Below, piece by piece: positions 8,907 to 18,000 of a stretch of DNA of 64,000 bases. How positions within the stretch are numbered: the stretch's first letter is position 1; each line of letters opens with the position of its first letter. The notes under the pieces were generated by a model. The model saw nothing but the letters and a program-made list of their open reading frames with translations, was not told where the DNA came from and did not search any database. Location: NCBI RefSeq assembly GCF_014197535.1, contig NZ_JACIFV010000002.1, forward strand, positions 62,001-126,000. Direction: 5' to 3'. The position numbers and the translations under genes were made by a program. Source of the stretch: Rhizobium aethiopicum. GTDB lineage: Bacteria; Pseudomonadota; Alphaproteobacteria; Rhizobiales; Rhizobiaceae.

Positions 8907-10122
8907 TCAACCCCCCCTCCGCGTCGTTGCCGACGCCAATGCCAAGTCACCCATTGAAGAAAACGAAGCGAAACAGCAGGAAACGGTAGCCGAAGCGCCT
9001 TCATCCAATTCAGCGCCGGCTGCTGTCGTGGCTGCGCCTGGCGGTAACAAGGTCCGCCGCCGGCGCAGTTTCACGCGGCCCATCCTGTTCGCGCTCCTGC
9101 CGGTGGCGCTCGTCGTCGGCGGCTATTATTACGTCAATGGCGGCCAGGTGATGTCGACCGACAACGCCTACATCCAGGCCGACATGGTTGGAGTCACCAC
9201 CGACGTCTCCGGCATCGTCGAGGAGATCAACGTGCATGAAAACGAGACGGTCAAGGCGGGGCAGGTGTTGTTCAGCCTGAGTGCCGACTCCTTCAAGATC
9301 GCACTTGCCGGCGCCGAAGCCCAGCTCGGTGTCCAGCGCAACCAGATCATGAATCTCAAGGCGAGCTATCAGCAGTCGCTGGCCGAGATCACGCAGGCGC
9401 AAGCGGACCTACCCTATTACCAGGATCAGTTCGACCGGCAGCAGAACCTCGTCAACAACGGCAGCGCGACGCAATCGGCCTATGACGAGGCCAAGCATAA
9501 TCTCGAAGCCGCTCAGCAGAAGGTTGCCGTCGCCAAGGCGGAAGCCGCAACGACGCTCGCCCAGCTCGGCGGTTCTGCCGACCAGCCGGTCGAAGAAAAC
9601 CCGCTCTATCTGCAGGCCAAGTCGAATGTCGACAACGCCCGGCGCGAACTCGACCACAGCGTCGTCAAGGCGCCGTTCGACGGCATCGTTACCAATGTCA
9701 ACGCGCTGCAGGTCGGCTCCTACCTGCAGGCTTCGCAGCAGGCCTTCTCGCTTGTCGCCACCGATCATCTGTGGATCGCCGCCAGCCCGAAGGAAACCGA
9801 GCTGACCTATGTCAAAGCAGGCCAGACCACCGAGATCTACGTCGACACCTATCCCGGCGTGACGTGGAAGGGCAAGGTCGAGAGTATCAGCCCGGCCTCC
9901 GGCTCCAGCTTCTCGCTGCTGCCGGCGCAGAACACCACCGGCAACTGGGTGAAGGTCGTGCAGCGCATTCCGATGCGCGTCAGCATCGAGGATGCAGACG
10001 GCAGGCCGCCGCTTCGCGTCGGCATGAGCACGGTGGTGGATGTCGAGACCGGCCATGCCCGCGGCTTCCCCGATTTCGTCAACAAGCTTCTGGGACGGCC
10101 TCAGGGCAAGGACCATGAGTAA
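8899..10122 (+). CDS. emrA: EmrA-type HlyD-family secretion adaptor
   Basis: A 407-residue membrane fusion protein. A hydrophilic cytosolic N-terminus (about 50 residues) precedes one transmembrane anchor (residues about 58-78). Next come the EmrA hallmark STDNAYIQADMVGVTTDVSG (about 87-106), a split lipoyl domain, a coiled-coil hairpin (about 140-230) and the second lipoyl half (VVKAPFDGIVTNVNALQVGS). It pairs with the 14-TM MFS permease encoded downstream, and its stop codon overlaps that ATG by eight bases. The complex would send hydrophobic toxins across both membranes with an outer-membrane channel that is not encoded here. The emr symbol rests on gene order and family; a rhizobial-specific name may exist. 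Confidence 0.88.
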   Translation: MADQPPLRVVADANAKSPIEENEAKQQETVAEAPSSNSAPAAVVAAPGGNKVRRRRSFTRPILFALLPVALVVGGYYYVNGGQVMSTDNAYIQADMVGVTTDVSGIVEEINVHENETVKAGQVLFSLSADSFKIALAGAEAQLGVQRNQIMNLKASYQQSLAEITQAQADLPYYQDQFDRQQNLVNNGSATQSAYDEAKHNLEAAQQKVAVAKAEAATTLAQLGGSADQPVEENPLYLQAKSNVDNARRELDHSVVKAPFDGIVTNVNALQVGSYLQASQQAFSLVATDHLWIAASPKETELTYVKAGQTTEIYVDTYPGVTWKGKVESISPASGSSFSLLPAQNTTGNWVKVVQRIPMRVSIEDADGRPPLRVGMSTVVDVETGHARGFPDFVNKLLGRPQGKDHE

Positions 10123-11656
10123 CGCTCCGGCATCTCCGGCGACCTCGGTCGCCAATCGCGGCGCGATCACGGCCTGCGTCATTCTCGCCGTGATCATGCA
10201 GGCGCTGGACACGACGATCGCCAACGTGGCGCTGCCCTATATCCAGGGCAGCGTGTCGGCGTCTGCCGACCAGATCAACTGGGTGCTGACCTCCTATATC
10301 GTCGCGGCGGCAATCATGACGCCGCCGTCGGGTTTCCTCGCCGGCAAGTTCGGCCGCAAGCGCGTGCTGCTCGTCGCCATCGCCGGATTCGTGGCCGCGT
10401 CGGTGCTCTGTGGCTTGGCGCAATCACTGAACCAGATCGTCGCCTTCCGCCTGCTGCAGGGCCTGTTCGGCGCATCGCTGGTGCCGCTTTCCCAAGGCAT
10501 CCTTCTCGATATCTACACCGTGGAGGAGCGCGGTTCGGCCATGGCGCTTTTCGGCGTCTCGGTCATGGTCGGGCCGGTCCTCGGCCCCGTCATCGGCGGC
10601 TGGCTGACTGATAATATCAGCTGGCGATGGGTGTTCTACATCAATGTGCCGATCGGCGCACTTGCTTTCGCCGGTATCGTCATCTTCGTTTCGGAAACGA
10701 AGAGGGATGCGCTCGCCAAACTCGACTGGTTCGGCTTCGGGATGATGAGCCTGTTCATCGCCGCGCTGCAGCTCTTTCTCGACCGCGGCGAGCAGCTCGA
10801 CTGGTTCTCTTCGGGCGAGATCATGGTCGAAGCGATTGTCTGCGCCGCGGCATTCTATCTGCTTCTGGTGCACACGCTGACGGCGGAGAAATCCTTCGTC
10901 AATCCGAAGCTGTTTCTCGACCAGAACTTCACGGTCAGCATGATCTTCATCTTCGTGGTTGGCGTCACCTACCTCGCCTCGCTGGCGCTGATGACACCCT
11001 ATCTGCAGACGCTGATGGGCTATCCCGTCATCACCGCCGGCATCGTCATGGGGCCGCGCGGGCTCGGCACCATGCTCTGCATGTTCATCGTCGGGCGGCT
11101 GATCGGCAAGGTCGATACGCGCGTGTTGCTGGTGCTCGGTCTCGGCCTGACCGCCTGGGCGATGTACGACATGACGGGCTGGACGCCCGATGTTTCGCAA
11201 TGGACGATCGTCTCGGTCGGCTTCATCCAGGGCGCTGGCCTCGGCTTTCTCTTCGTGCCGCTGACGACGATTGCCTTCGCGACGCTGCCCGCCCAAATGC
11301 GTGGCGACGGCACCGGCCTCTACAATCTGTCGCGAAACATCGGCTCGGCGGTCGGCATCTCGATCGTCTCGGCACTGATCGTCGAGAACACACAGAGCAA
11401 TCACGAGTCGATCGCGGCCTATGTGACGCCTTTCAACCACGCCTTCAATGCGGTGGCGGCGCAAGGGTTGAGCCCCCTGACGGCCACTGGCCGCGCTTCG
11501 CTCAACGAGATGATCACCCTGCAATCGACGATCATCGCCTATATGGACGATTTCAAGCTCTTGATGCTGATGTCGCTCGCGGTCATCCCGCTGGCGCTGC
11601 TGCTGCGCAAGCCGAAAGCGGCGCCCGCCGTCGACCATAGCGCGGTGATGGAATAG
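10115..11656 (+). CDS. emrB: EmrB/QacA-type MFS drug:proton antiporter (DHA2, 14 TM)
   Basis: A 513-residue permease with about 14 hydrophobic segments. The DHA2 motif D1 is visible in TM1 (LDTTIANVALPYIQG, about residues 31-45), motif A as GFLAGKFGRKRVL (about 72-84), and motif C as GPVLGPVIGGWL (about 153-164). It exports amphiphilic compounds by proton exchange together with the preceding adaptor. I chose the ATG at 10115 rather than the upstream in-frame ATG at 10040 because it forms an ATGAGTAA overlap with the end of the adaptor gene, typical of coupled translation. Confidence 0.9.
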   Translation: MSNAPASPATSVANRGAITACVILAVIMQALDTTIANVALPYIQGSVSASADQINWVLTSYIVAAAIMTPPSGFLAGKFGRKRVLLVAIAGFVAASVLCGLAQSLNQIVAFRLLQGLFGASLVPLSQGILLDIYTVEERGSAMALFGVSVMVGPVLGPVIGGWLTDNISWRWVFYINVPIGALAFAGIVIFVSETKRDALAKLDWFGFGMMSLFIAALQLFLDRGEQLDWFSSGEIMVEAIVCAAAFYLLLVHTLTAEKSFVNPKLFLDQNFTVSMIFIFVVGVTYLASLALMTPYLQTLMGYPVITAGIVMGPRGLGTMLCMFIVGRLIGKVDTRVLLVLGLGLTAWAMYDMTGWTPDVSQWTIVSVGFIQGAGLGFLFVPLTTIAFATLPAQMRGDGTGLYNLSRNIGSAVGISIVSALIVENTQSNHESIAAYVTPFNHAFNAVAAQGLSPLTATGRASLNEMITLQSTIIAYMDDFKLLMLMSLAVIPLALLLRKPKAAPAVDHSAVME

Positions 11657-11670
11657 ACTCGGACGTTTAC

Positions 11671-11740
11671 GCAATTCCTGGGAAAAGCCGGTTTCCCGGT
11701 TTTTCCCGACAAAACCGCTTCACACTTTTGCTGGAATTGC
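11671..11740. repeat. Intergenic palindrome with GCAATTCC/GGAATTGC ends
   Basis: The ends GCAATTCC (11671-11678) and GGAATTGC (11733-11740) are perfect 8-bp inverted repeats. Inside lies the 20-mer aaaaccgcttcacacttttg, shared with 2013-2032. A related shorter palindrome lies at 40029-40068. The element fills the gap between two convergent genes, so its RNA hairpin may act as a bidirectional terminator. Confidence 0.5.
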
Positions 11741-12358
11741 TTAGCGAAACGGCTTGCTGAGATACCGCGATCCCTGGATGCCGAAGCGCCACGGTGCTTC
11801 GGCATTTCTAGTGATGCCGATGCGTTTTCCCGAGACAACAGGCACCGGCGCAGACGGCGTCAGCGCATAGGGCGGGCGGTCGAGCAGCCTGTCATTGATT
11901 TCGATGTCGACGCCGAGCGCCTGACAGAGCTTGCCCGGGCCGCTGCAGAGCGCCGTCAGCATATCGGTGCCGCGCCGCTCCATCATGGCGGCAATTCCCG
12001 TTTCCGGCTCGAGCGCCCGGATCAGCACGGCCGAGCCTGGATGGCAGACGAAGTTCAGGCACCAGTACATGCCATAGATGCGGTAGATGTAGACATTGCC
12101 GGGCCGGCCGAACATGGCGCCGTTGCGCCTGGTGGGCCCGTGAAAACTGTGCGAGGCTTCGTCATCGGGGAAATAGGCTTCGGTCTCGGTGATGCGGCCG
12201 CCGGCGCCATCCACGGTCAGATGGCAGCCGAGCAGGTCGCGGGCCACAGTAATCGCGTCGCGCTCGAAAAACGCCCTGAGGCCTTCGCCGGCAAGCGCGC
12301 CGGCGCCGATCGCGCCCTTTGTCATTCCACCATCGGTCATAACCGAGGCAGATAACAT
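11741..12358 (-). CDS. DNA-3-methyladenine glycosylase, AAG/MPG family
   Basis: A 205-residue base-excision repair enzyme. The family signature is complete: ARDLLGCHL (about residue 40), the catalytic ITETEAYFPDDEASHSF region (about 55-72) with the general-base Glu, NVYIYRIYGMYWCLNFV (about 90-106), and CSGPGKLCQALG (about 143-154), which lines the base-flipping pocket. It removes 3-methyladenine, hypoxanthine and ethenoadenine from alkylated or deaminated DNA. The first ATG is at 12358; in-frame ATGs at about 12340 and 12325 are possible starts because the true domain begins only after residue 25. It is unlinked to other repair genes. Confidence 0.9.
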   Translation of the reverse strand: MLSASVMTDGGMTKGAIGAGALAGEGLRAFFERDAITVARDLLGCHLTVDGAGGRITETEAYFPDDEASHSFHGPTRRNGAMFGRPGNVYIYRIYGMYWCLNFVCHPGSAVLIRALEPETGIAAMMERRGTDMLTALCSGPGKLCQALGVDIEINDRLLDRPPYALTPSAPVPVVSGKRIGITRNAEAPWRFGIQGSRYLSKPFR

Positions 12359-12399
12359 TCGCTGCCGCCGCCGTCATCCCAAAACCATTTGATGCCGCC

Positions 12400-12732
<333 letters not shown>

Positions 12733-12737
12733 TCATA

Positions 12738-13646
12738 TTAGCAAAGCGTGTTTTTGGAATTTTGTCGAGCGAAGACCTTCACCAGCCAATCGATGAAGAC
12801 GCGCACGCGCGGCGAAAGCTGGCGGTTGCGGGGATAGAGCAGGGAGACCGGCGTCGGGGTCAGCGGAAAATCCGGAAGCACTTGGACCAGCGTGCCGTCG
12901 GACAGGTCTTTTTCGGCGTGGTAGCGCGGGATCTGGATCAGGCCGAGGCCCATCCTCGCTGCAGCAACATAGCTTTCGGCGGCGTTGACGGTGACGGTCG
13001 CGGGAATGATTATGTTGCGTACGGTGCCATCGACGATGAATTCGAGCGGCAGCAGACCGCCGGTGCTGCTCGAGCGGAAGCCGACCATGCGATGGCCGGC
13101 AAGCTGGTCCGGATGCTGCGGCAAGCCGCGGGCGGCGACATAGGCGGGAGCGGCGAGCGTGATCTCATCAAGGATGGCGACACGCCTGATGATCATATCG
13201 CTTTCGGCAGGCGTACCGACGCGCAGCACGCAATCGATGCCTTCGCGCACCAGATCGACCAGCCGATCGCCTTCGCTCATATAGAACTCGATCTCGGGAT
13301 AGGTCTCCAGAAAGGACGGCAGGCTCGGCAGCACGAAATGGCGCGCGAGCGTGCCGTGCACATCGACGCGCAGCAGGCCTTTCGGTCTGGCGCCGGCAAA
13401 GGCCCCTTCCGCATCCTCGATGTCGGCGAGGATCGACAGGCAGCGCTGGTAATAGGCTTCGCCGTCGAGCGTCGGGCTGACATGGCGTGTCGTGCGCTGG
13501 AGCAAGCGCACGCCGAGGCGGGCCTCGAGCTGCTTGACCGCGTCGGTAACGGTCGAGCGCGGCAGGCCCGTGTCTTCCGCTGCGAGGGTGAAGCTACGGC
13601 GCTCCACAATGCGGCAGAACACACGCATGGCATCGAATCTGTCCAT
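12738..13646 (-). CDS. LysR-family transcriptional regulator, divergent from an SDR gene
   Basis: A 302-residue LTTR. The N-terminal winged helix (residues 1-60) has the family pattern RFDAMRVFCRIVERRSFTLA followed by TGLPRSTVTDAVKQLEARLG. A periplasmic-binding-protein-like effector domain covers about residues 90-295. It is of the CrgA/YafC-type subclass by its opening motif. It lies back to back with the short-chain dehydrogenase gene, 118 bp apart, which is the usual arrangement for an LTTR controlling its divergent neighbour. The effector is unknown. The second LysR gene in the window (14755-15666) is clearly related in domain layout and C-terminal motif (RVFVDWLVK versus RVFIDWLVK). Confidence 0.92.
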   Translation of the reverse strand: MDRFDAMRVFCRIVERRSFTLAAEDTGLPRSTVTDAVKQLEARLGVRLLQRTTRHVSPTLDGEAYYQRCLSILADIEDAEGAFAGARPKGLLRVDVHGTLARHFVLPSLPSFLETYPEIEFYMSEGDRLVDLVREGIDCVLRVGTPAESDMIIRRVAILDEITLAAPAYVAARGLPQHPDQLAGHRMVGFRSSSTGGLLPLEFIVDGTVRNIIIPATVTVNAAESYVAAARMGLGLIQIPRYHAEKDLSDGTLVQVLPDFPLTPTPVSLLYPRNRQLSPRVRVFIDWLVKVFARQNSKNTLC

Positions 13647-13764
13647 CTTGTTTGTTCGTATTTCCCGGATAGTGATGCCGTAGAATGCATGATTATCCGC
13701 CGCGGGAAAAGGCGCATCTTCTTCTCATCGGAAAACGCGCCGTGGCGCAGAAGGGAGAAGAACA

Positions 13765-14508
13765 ATGGCTTTCAACAAAAACAACAAGGTCGCACTGGTC
13801 ACCGGCGCTTCCCGGGGTATCGGCGCGGCGGTTGCCAGACGCCTCGCCAGCGATGGTTTCACCGTCGTCGTCAACTATTCCGGCAGTGCGGCCGCGGCCG
13901 AGGAGCTCGCCCGGGAGATCGAGCAGGCTGGCGGCAGGGCGCTGACGGCAAAGGCGGATGTCAGCGATGCCGGAGCCGTCCAGCGGATGTTCGACGCTGC
14001 GGAAGGCGCCTTTGGCGGCGTTGATGTGCTCGTCAATAACGCCGGCATCATGATGCTGTCGCCGCTCGCCGAGGCTGACGACGAAAACTTCGATCGCCAG
14101 ATCGGCGTCAATCTCAAGGGCACGTTCAATACGCTCAGGGAAGCGGCCCGGCGCCTGCGCGATGGCGGCAGGGTCATCAACTTTTCGACTTCGGTCGTCG
14201 GGCTGAAGCTCGAAACCTACGGCGTTTACGCCGCCACCAAGGCCGCCGTCGAAACGCTGACGGCGATCATGGCCAAGGAGATGCGCGGCCGTAACATCAC
14301 GGTCAACGCCATCGCGCCCGGGCCGGTGGCCACCGATCTTTTCCTCAACGGCAAAACGGAGGAACTCATTGCCCGCATGGCGAAGATGAACCCGCTGGAA
14401 CGGCTCGGCTCGCCCGAGGATATTGCCTCCGCGGTCGCCTTTCTCGCCGGCCCGGACAGCGGCTGGATCAATGGCCAGACACTGCGCGCCAACGGCGGCG
14501 TGATCTGA
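13765..14508 (+). CDS. Short-chain dehydrogenase/reductase (SDR), FabG-like classical type
   Basis: A 247-residue cytoplasmic NAD(P)-dependent oxidoreductase. The Rossmann glycine motif TGASRGIGAAVAR is at about residues 12-24, the NNAG motif at about 89-92, the catalytic Ser in FSTSVVG at about 139, and the YxxxK pair in YGVYAATKAA at about 153-157. The C-terminal NGQTLRANGGVI is typical of FabG-like enzymes. A substrate cannot be assigned; annotation as 3-oxoacyl-ACP reductase would be over-specific. It is controlled, by inference, by the divergent LysR gene. A bidirectional terminator-like hairpin lies about 180 bp downstream. Confidence 0.92.
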   Translation: MAFNKNNKVALVTGASRGIGAAVARRLASDGFTVVVNYSGSAAAAEELAREIEQAGGRALTAKADVSDAGAVQRMFDAAEGAFGGVDVLVNNAGIMMLSPLAEADDENFDRQIGVNLKGTFNTLREAARRLRDGGRVINFSTSVVGLKLETYGVYAATKAAVETLTAIMAKEMRGRNITVNAIAPGPVATDLFLNGKTEELIARMAKMNPLERLGSPEDIASAVAFLAGPDSGWINGQTLRANGGVI

Positions 14509-14690
14509 CGAAGGCGCCCTCATCGCAATCATGTGAACGAAGATTGTAGGTCTTCCCCCTTACAATCGTGTGGAGAGTGCCTATAGTTGCTTTATCGGCG
14601 AGAGAGTGGAGTTCCCTGACGCTCTCTCCCGAACCTCCAGAGCCTGCCGCGCCCAGTCTGCGGCGCGACAGGTCCGATGTTCAAAATTTT

Positions 14691-14735
14691 ACGGCCCGTC
14701 GAAGGTTTCCCTTGCCTTCCGGGCCGTCTCTGTTT
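14691..14735. terminator. Bidirectional terminator-like hairpin between SDR and LysR genes
   Basis: ACGGCCCG (14691-14698) pairs with CGGGCCGT (14720-14727). On the plus strand the stem is followed by ctctgtttt, and on the minus strand by AAAATTTT. The element lies between two convergent genes, so it can serve both. Confidence 0.55.
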
Positions 14736-14754
14736 TGCCGCCGCGCGACATGCT

Positions 14755-15666
14755 CTAGAAATCGTTCAGCTTGGCCTCGACCAGGAGCTTGACCAGCCAA
14801 TCGACGAAGACGCGGACCTTGTTGCTGAGGTGGCGGTTCGGCGGATAGACCACATAGAGCGGTATCGGATCGCGGCGCCAGTCCGGCAGCACGCGGACGA
14901 GTTCGCCCCGCCGCATCGGTTCACGCGCCATGAAGGTCGGAACCTGCGCGACGCCGAGCCCCGTCAGGGCCGCGGTCAGATAAGTGCGGCTGTCATTGAC
15001 CGAGGCGATGCAGCGCGGGGTGGTCTCGACCATTTCGTTGCCCCTGCGAAATTCGAAGGGCAGCGTCCGGTTGTTCTGAGCGCGGAAATAATTGACGGAA
15101 TAGTGCGTGGCCTCAAGATCCTCCGGCCGTTCGGGCATGCCGAATTTCTGAATGTAGCTCGGCGAAGCGCAGGTGATCAGTTCCATCTCCGAAACCCGTC
15201 GGGCGATCAGTGACTGATCGGTAGGCGTGCCGGCCCGCAGCGCGCAATCGACGTTTTCGACCAGGTAGTCTACCGTGCGGTCGCCGACCCCCAGGTCCAG
15301 ACGGATATCGGGATAGCGCTGGTAGAAATCGCAAAGTGCCGGAACGACAATGGCGTCGGCAAAGGCGCCGCTCATTTCGATGCGCAACCGCCCGCTCGGC
15401 AGGCTTTGCGAATTGGAGAGGCTGCCATCGAGTTCCTCCAGCTCGGAGATGATCTGGGCGGCGCGTTCGTAATAAAGTGCGCCGTCCGTGGTCACCATGA
15501 CCCGGCGCGTGGTGCGGTTCAGGAGCTTGGTGCGCAGATGCGCTTCGAGGCCCTGAATGAGGTTGGTCACCGTCGCCTTGGGCATGGCGAGCATGTCGGC
15601 GGCGCGGGTGAAATTGCCCGTCTCCACGACGCGGATGAAGACGCGCATTGCCGAGAGCTGATCCAT
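14755..15666 (-). CDS. LysR-family regulator, divergent from the hydrolase-RND operon
   Basis: A 303-residue LTTR beginning MDQLSAMRVFIRVVETGNFT. The winged helix occupies residues 1-60 (MPKATVTNLIQGLEAHLRTK recognition region) and the effector domain about 90-295. The frame stays open to 16074, but the ATG at 15666 is the domain-matched start. It faces the hydrolase-adaptor-permease operon across about 165 bp containing the inverted repeat TTATTC-N8-GAATAA, a plausible LTTR box. It therefore probably controls expression of the second RND pump. The ligand is unknown. Confidence 0.92.
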   Translation of the reverse strand: MDQLSAMRVFIRVVETGNFTRAADMLAMPKATVTNLIQGLEAHLRTKLLNRTTRRVMVTTDGALYYERAAQIISELEELDGSLSNSQSLPSGRLRIEMSGAFADAIVVPALCDFYQRYPDIRLDLGVGDRTVDYLVENVDCALRAGTPTDQSLIARRVSEMELITCASPSYIQKFGMPERPEDLEATHYSVNYFRAQNNRTLPFEFRRGNEMVETTPRCIASVNDSRTYLTAALTGLGVAQVPTFMAREPMRRGELVRVLPDWRRDPIPLYVVYPPNRHLSNKVRVFVDWLVKLLVEAKLNDF

Positions 15667-15737
15667 CGGTTTCAAGTCCGCAGTTTGCGTTGCACCATTA
15701 TTCGAAAATCGGAACAGTGTAATCGCGATATTGCTTC

Positions 15738-15757
15738 TTATTCCCTGTGCTGAATAA
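15738..15757. promoter_or_regulatory. Candidate LysR box in the divergent LysR/hydrolase promoter region
   Basis: TTATTCCCTGTGCTGAATAA is a dyad with perfect 6-bp arms (TTATTC/GAATAA) separated by 8 bp. It contains the T-N11-A core expected for LTTR binding. It lies about 70 bp from the regulator start and 74-114 bp from the possible hydrolase starts, so it is well placed to control both directions. Confidence 0.5.
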
Positions 15758-15830
15758 CAATATCTTTTTTGTGCAAAATGCAAGCGGCGGAATGTGCCTG
15801 TTTGCTCCCATGCGGAAAGAGACCGGAAGC

Positions 15831-16646
15831 ATGACGGTGGAGTGGAAAGATATGATGCTGGACAAGGTGGCCATTGGCCCCGTTTCCGCACGTATCTACC
15901 AGGGCGCCGATTATGGCAAGGGTCCGCCGATCGTGCTTTATCTGCATGGCGGCGCCTTTCTCGACAGCGAGACCAATGTCGATCGCCCGGTGGCGATGAG
16001 CCTCGCCAAGGCTGGCGCCATCGTCGCCGCCGTCGACTATAGCAGCCTGTCCGACAACCTGTTTCCGAAGGCATTGGAAGTTTCCTTCTCGGTTTTCAGC
16101 TATCTCGCCAACAAACGTGCTGCCGGTCTGGGCGACCGCAAGTCGCTGCTTTTTGTCGCCGGTGAGGAGGCGGGCGGCAATGTCGCCGCCGGTGTGGCAC
16201 TGAAGGCGCGCGACCAGTTGCCTGATGCACTCGATGGCCAGGTGTTGATTTCGCCGCTGCTTGATCCGTTCATGGGCACGTCCTCCATCCGCAAGGCGGA
16301 AGCCGTCGGTATGCGCCAGCGCTGGACCGATGGCTGGAGTCATTACCTGAGCGGCGGTGGCTGCCATCCCTATGCGGCGCCTTGCCTCTGTTCGCGTCTT
16401 TCAGGCGTCGCGCCGGCACTGATATTCACCGCCGAGGACGATCCTCTGCACGATGAAACAATCGGTTATGGCGCCCGCCTGAAAAAGGCCGGTGTCGGTG
16501 TCCGCCAGCATGTCCTTCCCGCCGGGACGGGCTGGCCTTCGATTTATGGTGGGAAATCCGGGGAAGCGCCCGGTTGGCAGGAACACGTCAGCCGCCATTT
16601 CGGGAGTTTCCTTCAGGACGTAAGCGTCCAACCGCAATTGCATTGA
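15831..16646 (+). CDS. Alpha/beta-hydrolase-fold protein, HSL-like, lacking the usual nucleophile serine
   Basis: A protein of about 271 residues related to hormone-sensitive-lipase-type esterases. The oxyanion-hole motif HGGAF is present (YLHGGAFLDSE, about residues 41-51). The nucleophile elbow, normally GDSAGG, reads GEEAGGNVAAG (about residues 108-118), so the catalytic Ser is replaced by Glu. The acid region EDDPLHDE and a later His (about residues 205-225) remain. It may be catalytically dead or mechanistically altered. It starts an apparent operon with the RND adaptor (46 bp gap) and permease. Start codons at 15810, 15831 and 15852 are all possible; the frame's first ATG (15747) lies inside the putative operator and is unlikely. 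Confidence 0.75.
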   Translation: MTVEWKDMMLDKVAIGPVSARIYQGADYGKGPPIVLYLHGGAFLDSETNVDRPVAMSLAKAGAIVAAVDYSSLSDNLFPKALEVSFSVFSYLANKRAAGLGDRKSLLFVAGEEAGGNVAAGVALKARDQLPDALDGQVLISPLLDPFMGTSSIRKAEAVGMRQRWTDGWSHYLSGGGCHPYAAPCLCSRLSGVAPALIFTAEDDPLHDETIGYGARLKKAGVGVRQHVLPAGTGWPSIYGGKSGEAPGWQEHVSRHFGSFLQDVSVQPQLH

Positions 16647-16692
16647 AGAAGATCTGATATTTCGGCGGCTCGAGGCCGCAAGGAGAGTACTG

Positions 16693-17883
16693 ATGACGTC
16701 CAGAAGCAAGCGCTGGGCCCTGGTGGGCGCCGGCTTAGGTCTCATTGCGTCCGTTTCCGGCGCTGCATTGTTTTTCGAATTGCCGATGAGCACGGCTGCC
16801 ACGGCCGCATCCGAGCCGGCGCAGCCTCCGGCCGTGCCGGTGACGGTTGCCGTGGTCGCGGCGCGCGACGTGACCGCCTGGGAAAGTTTCTCCGGCCGCC
16901 TGGAAGCGGTCGACCGCGTACAGGTGCGCTCCCGTGTCGCCGGGGCCATTCTGTCGGTGGCGTTCCGTGAGGGCGCACTGGTCAAACAGGGCGACCTGCT
17001 GTTCACCATCGACCCGGCGCCCTACCAAGCGAGCGTGGCGCAGGCGCAAGGCCAGGTCGCTTCGGCCGAAGCCAAGGTCAGCCTGGCGCAGACCGAGCTC
17101 GATCGCGGCCGCAGGCTTTCCGACAACCGCACCATCTCCCAGAGCGATCTCGATCAGCGCCAAAGCGCACTGGCCGAGGCGCAGGCCGGCCTGCGTTCGG
17201 CGCAGGCCACATTGCAGTCGGCCCAGCTCGATCTCGATTACACGCAGGTTCGCGCTCCGGTATCGGGCCGTATCGGCAAGATCGAGGTAACCGCCGGCAA
17301 CCTCGTTGCAGCTGGATCGACCTCGCCGGCGCTGACGACGCTGGTTTCGGTCGATCCGATCTATGCGAGCTTCAACGCCAGCGAAGAGATGGTGACGCGG
17401 GCGCTTGCCCAACTGCCGCAGACCGACAGCGCTCTGCCCCCGGTCGAGCAAATCCCCGTCGAAATCGGCACGCTGGCCGATGACGGTACGCCGATCAAAG
17501 GCAAGCTGCAGCTGATCGACAATGAAGTCGACGCATCAAGCGGCACGATCGGCGTGCGCGCCGTCTTCGACAATCCGGGCGGACGCCTCATTCCCGGCCA
17601 GTTCGTGCGCGTGCGCATGGGCCAGCCGAAAGCCGAGAACAAGATCGTCATCAGCGACCGGGCCGTCGGCACGGACCAGGACAAGAAGTTCGTCTTCGTC
17701 GTCGACGGCGAGAACAAGGTGGCCTACCGGCAGGTCCAGCTCGGCACGCTGGCTGACGGCCAACGGGTGGTCGAAAACGGCCTGAAGGCCGGCGAGAAGA
17801 TCGTCGTCAACGGCCTGCAGCGCATCCGTCCCGGTGCCGTCGTCGTTCCGCAGATGGAAGAGAAGGTCGCGACCGCTCAGTAA
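16693..17883 (+). CDS. RND efflux periplasmic adaptor, second system
   Basis: A 396-residue membrane fusion protein preceded by an AAGGAGAG ribosome site. An N-terminal hydrophobic anchor or signal (residues about 8-30) leads to the first lipoyl half (FREGALVKQGDLLFTID, about 93-110). An alpha-hairpin of Gln/Ala/Glu repeats spans about 112-180, followed by the second lipoyl half (VRAPVSGRIGKIEV, about 185-198) and beta-barrel and membrane-proximal domains. It is a paralogue of the adaptor at 5232-6410, with the same order of motifs. It links the downstream permease to an outer-membrane channel encoded elsewhere. A short GC hairpin lies in the 117-bp gap before the permease. Confidence 0.93.
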   Translation: MTSRSKRWALVGAGLGLIASVSGAALFFELPMSTAATAASEPAQPPAVPVTVAVVAARDVTAWESFSGRLEAVDRVQVRSRVAGAILSVAFREGALVKQGDLLFTIDPAPYQASVAQAQGQVASAEAKVSLAQTELDRGRRLSDNRTISQSDLDQRQSALAEAQAGLRSAQATLQSAQLDLDYTQVRAPVSGRIGKIEVTAGNLVAAGSTSPALTTLVSVDPIYASFNASEEMVTRALAQLPQTDSALPPVEQIPVEIGTLADDGTPIKGKLQLIDNEVDASSGTIGVRAVFDNPGGRLIPGQFVRVRMGQPKAENKIVISDRAVGTDQDKKFVFVVDGENKVAYRQVQLGTLADGQRVVENGLKAGEKIVVNGLQRIRPGAVVVPQMEEKVATAQ

Positions 17884-17890
17884 GATCCCG

Positions 17891-17910
17891 CCTTCCCCTG
17901 CGGGGGAAGG
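17891..17910 (+). other. Intercistronic GC hairpin between adaptor and permease
   Basis: CCTTCCCC-tgcg-GGGGAAGG forms a perfect 8-bp stem just after the adaptor stop codon. There is no T tract, so it is more likely an mRNA-stabilising or REP-like element than a terminator. Confidence 0.45.
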
Positions 17911-18000
17911 CCGACACCCGAAATATTATGACCCGCCGGCGGCGTCTCACCCGCCGGAAAGGGACGTTGCATCCATGTTCACCCCGGAGAGGGCTTTGAT

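Noticed and set aside
13667..13702. CGGATA...TATCCG inverted repeat between the first LysR gene and the SDR gene
   Set aside because: The arms are six bases with a spacer over 20 bp and no T-N11-A core, so it is too weak to call an operator.
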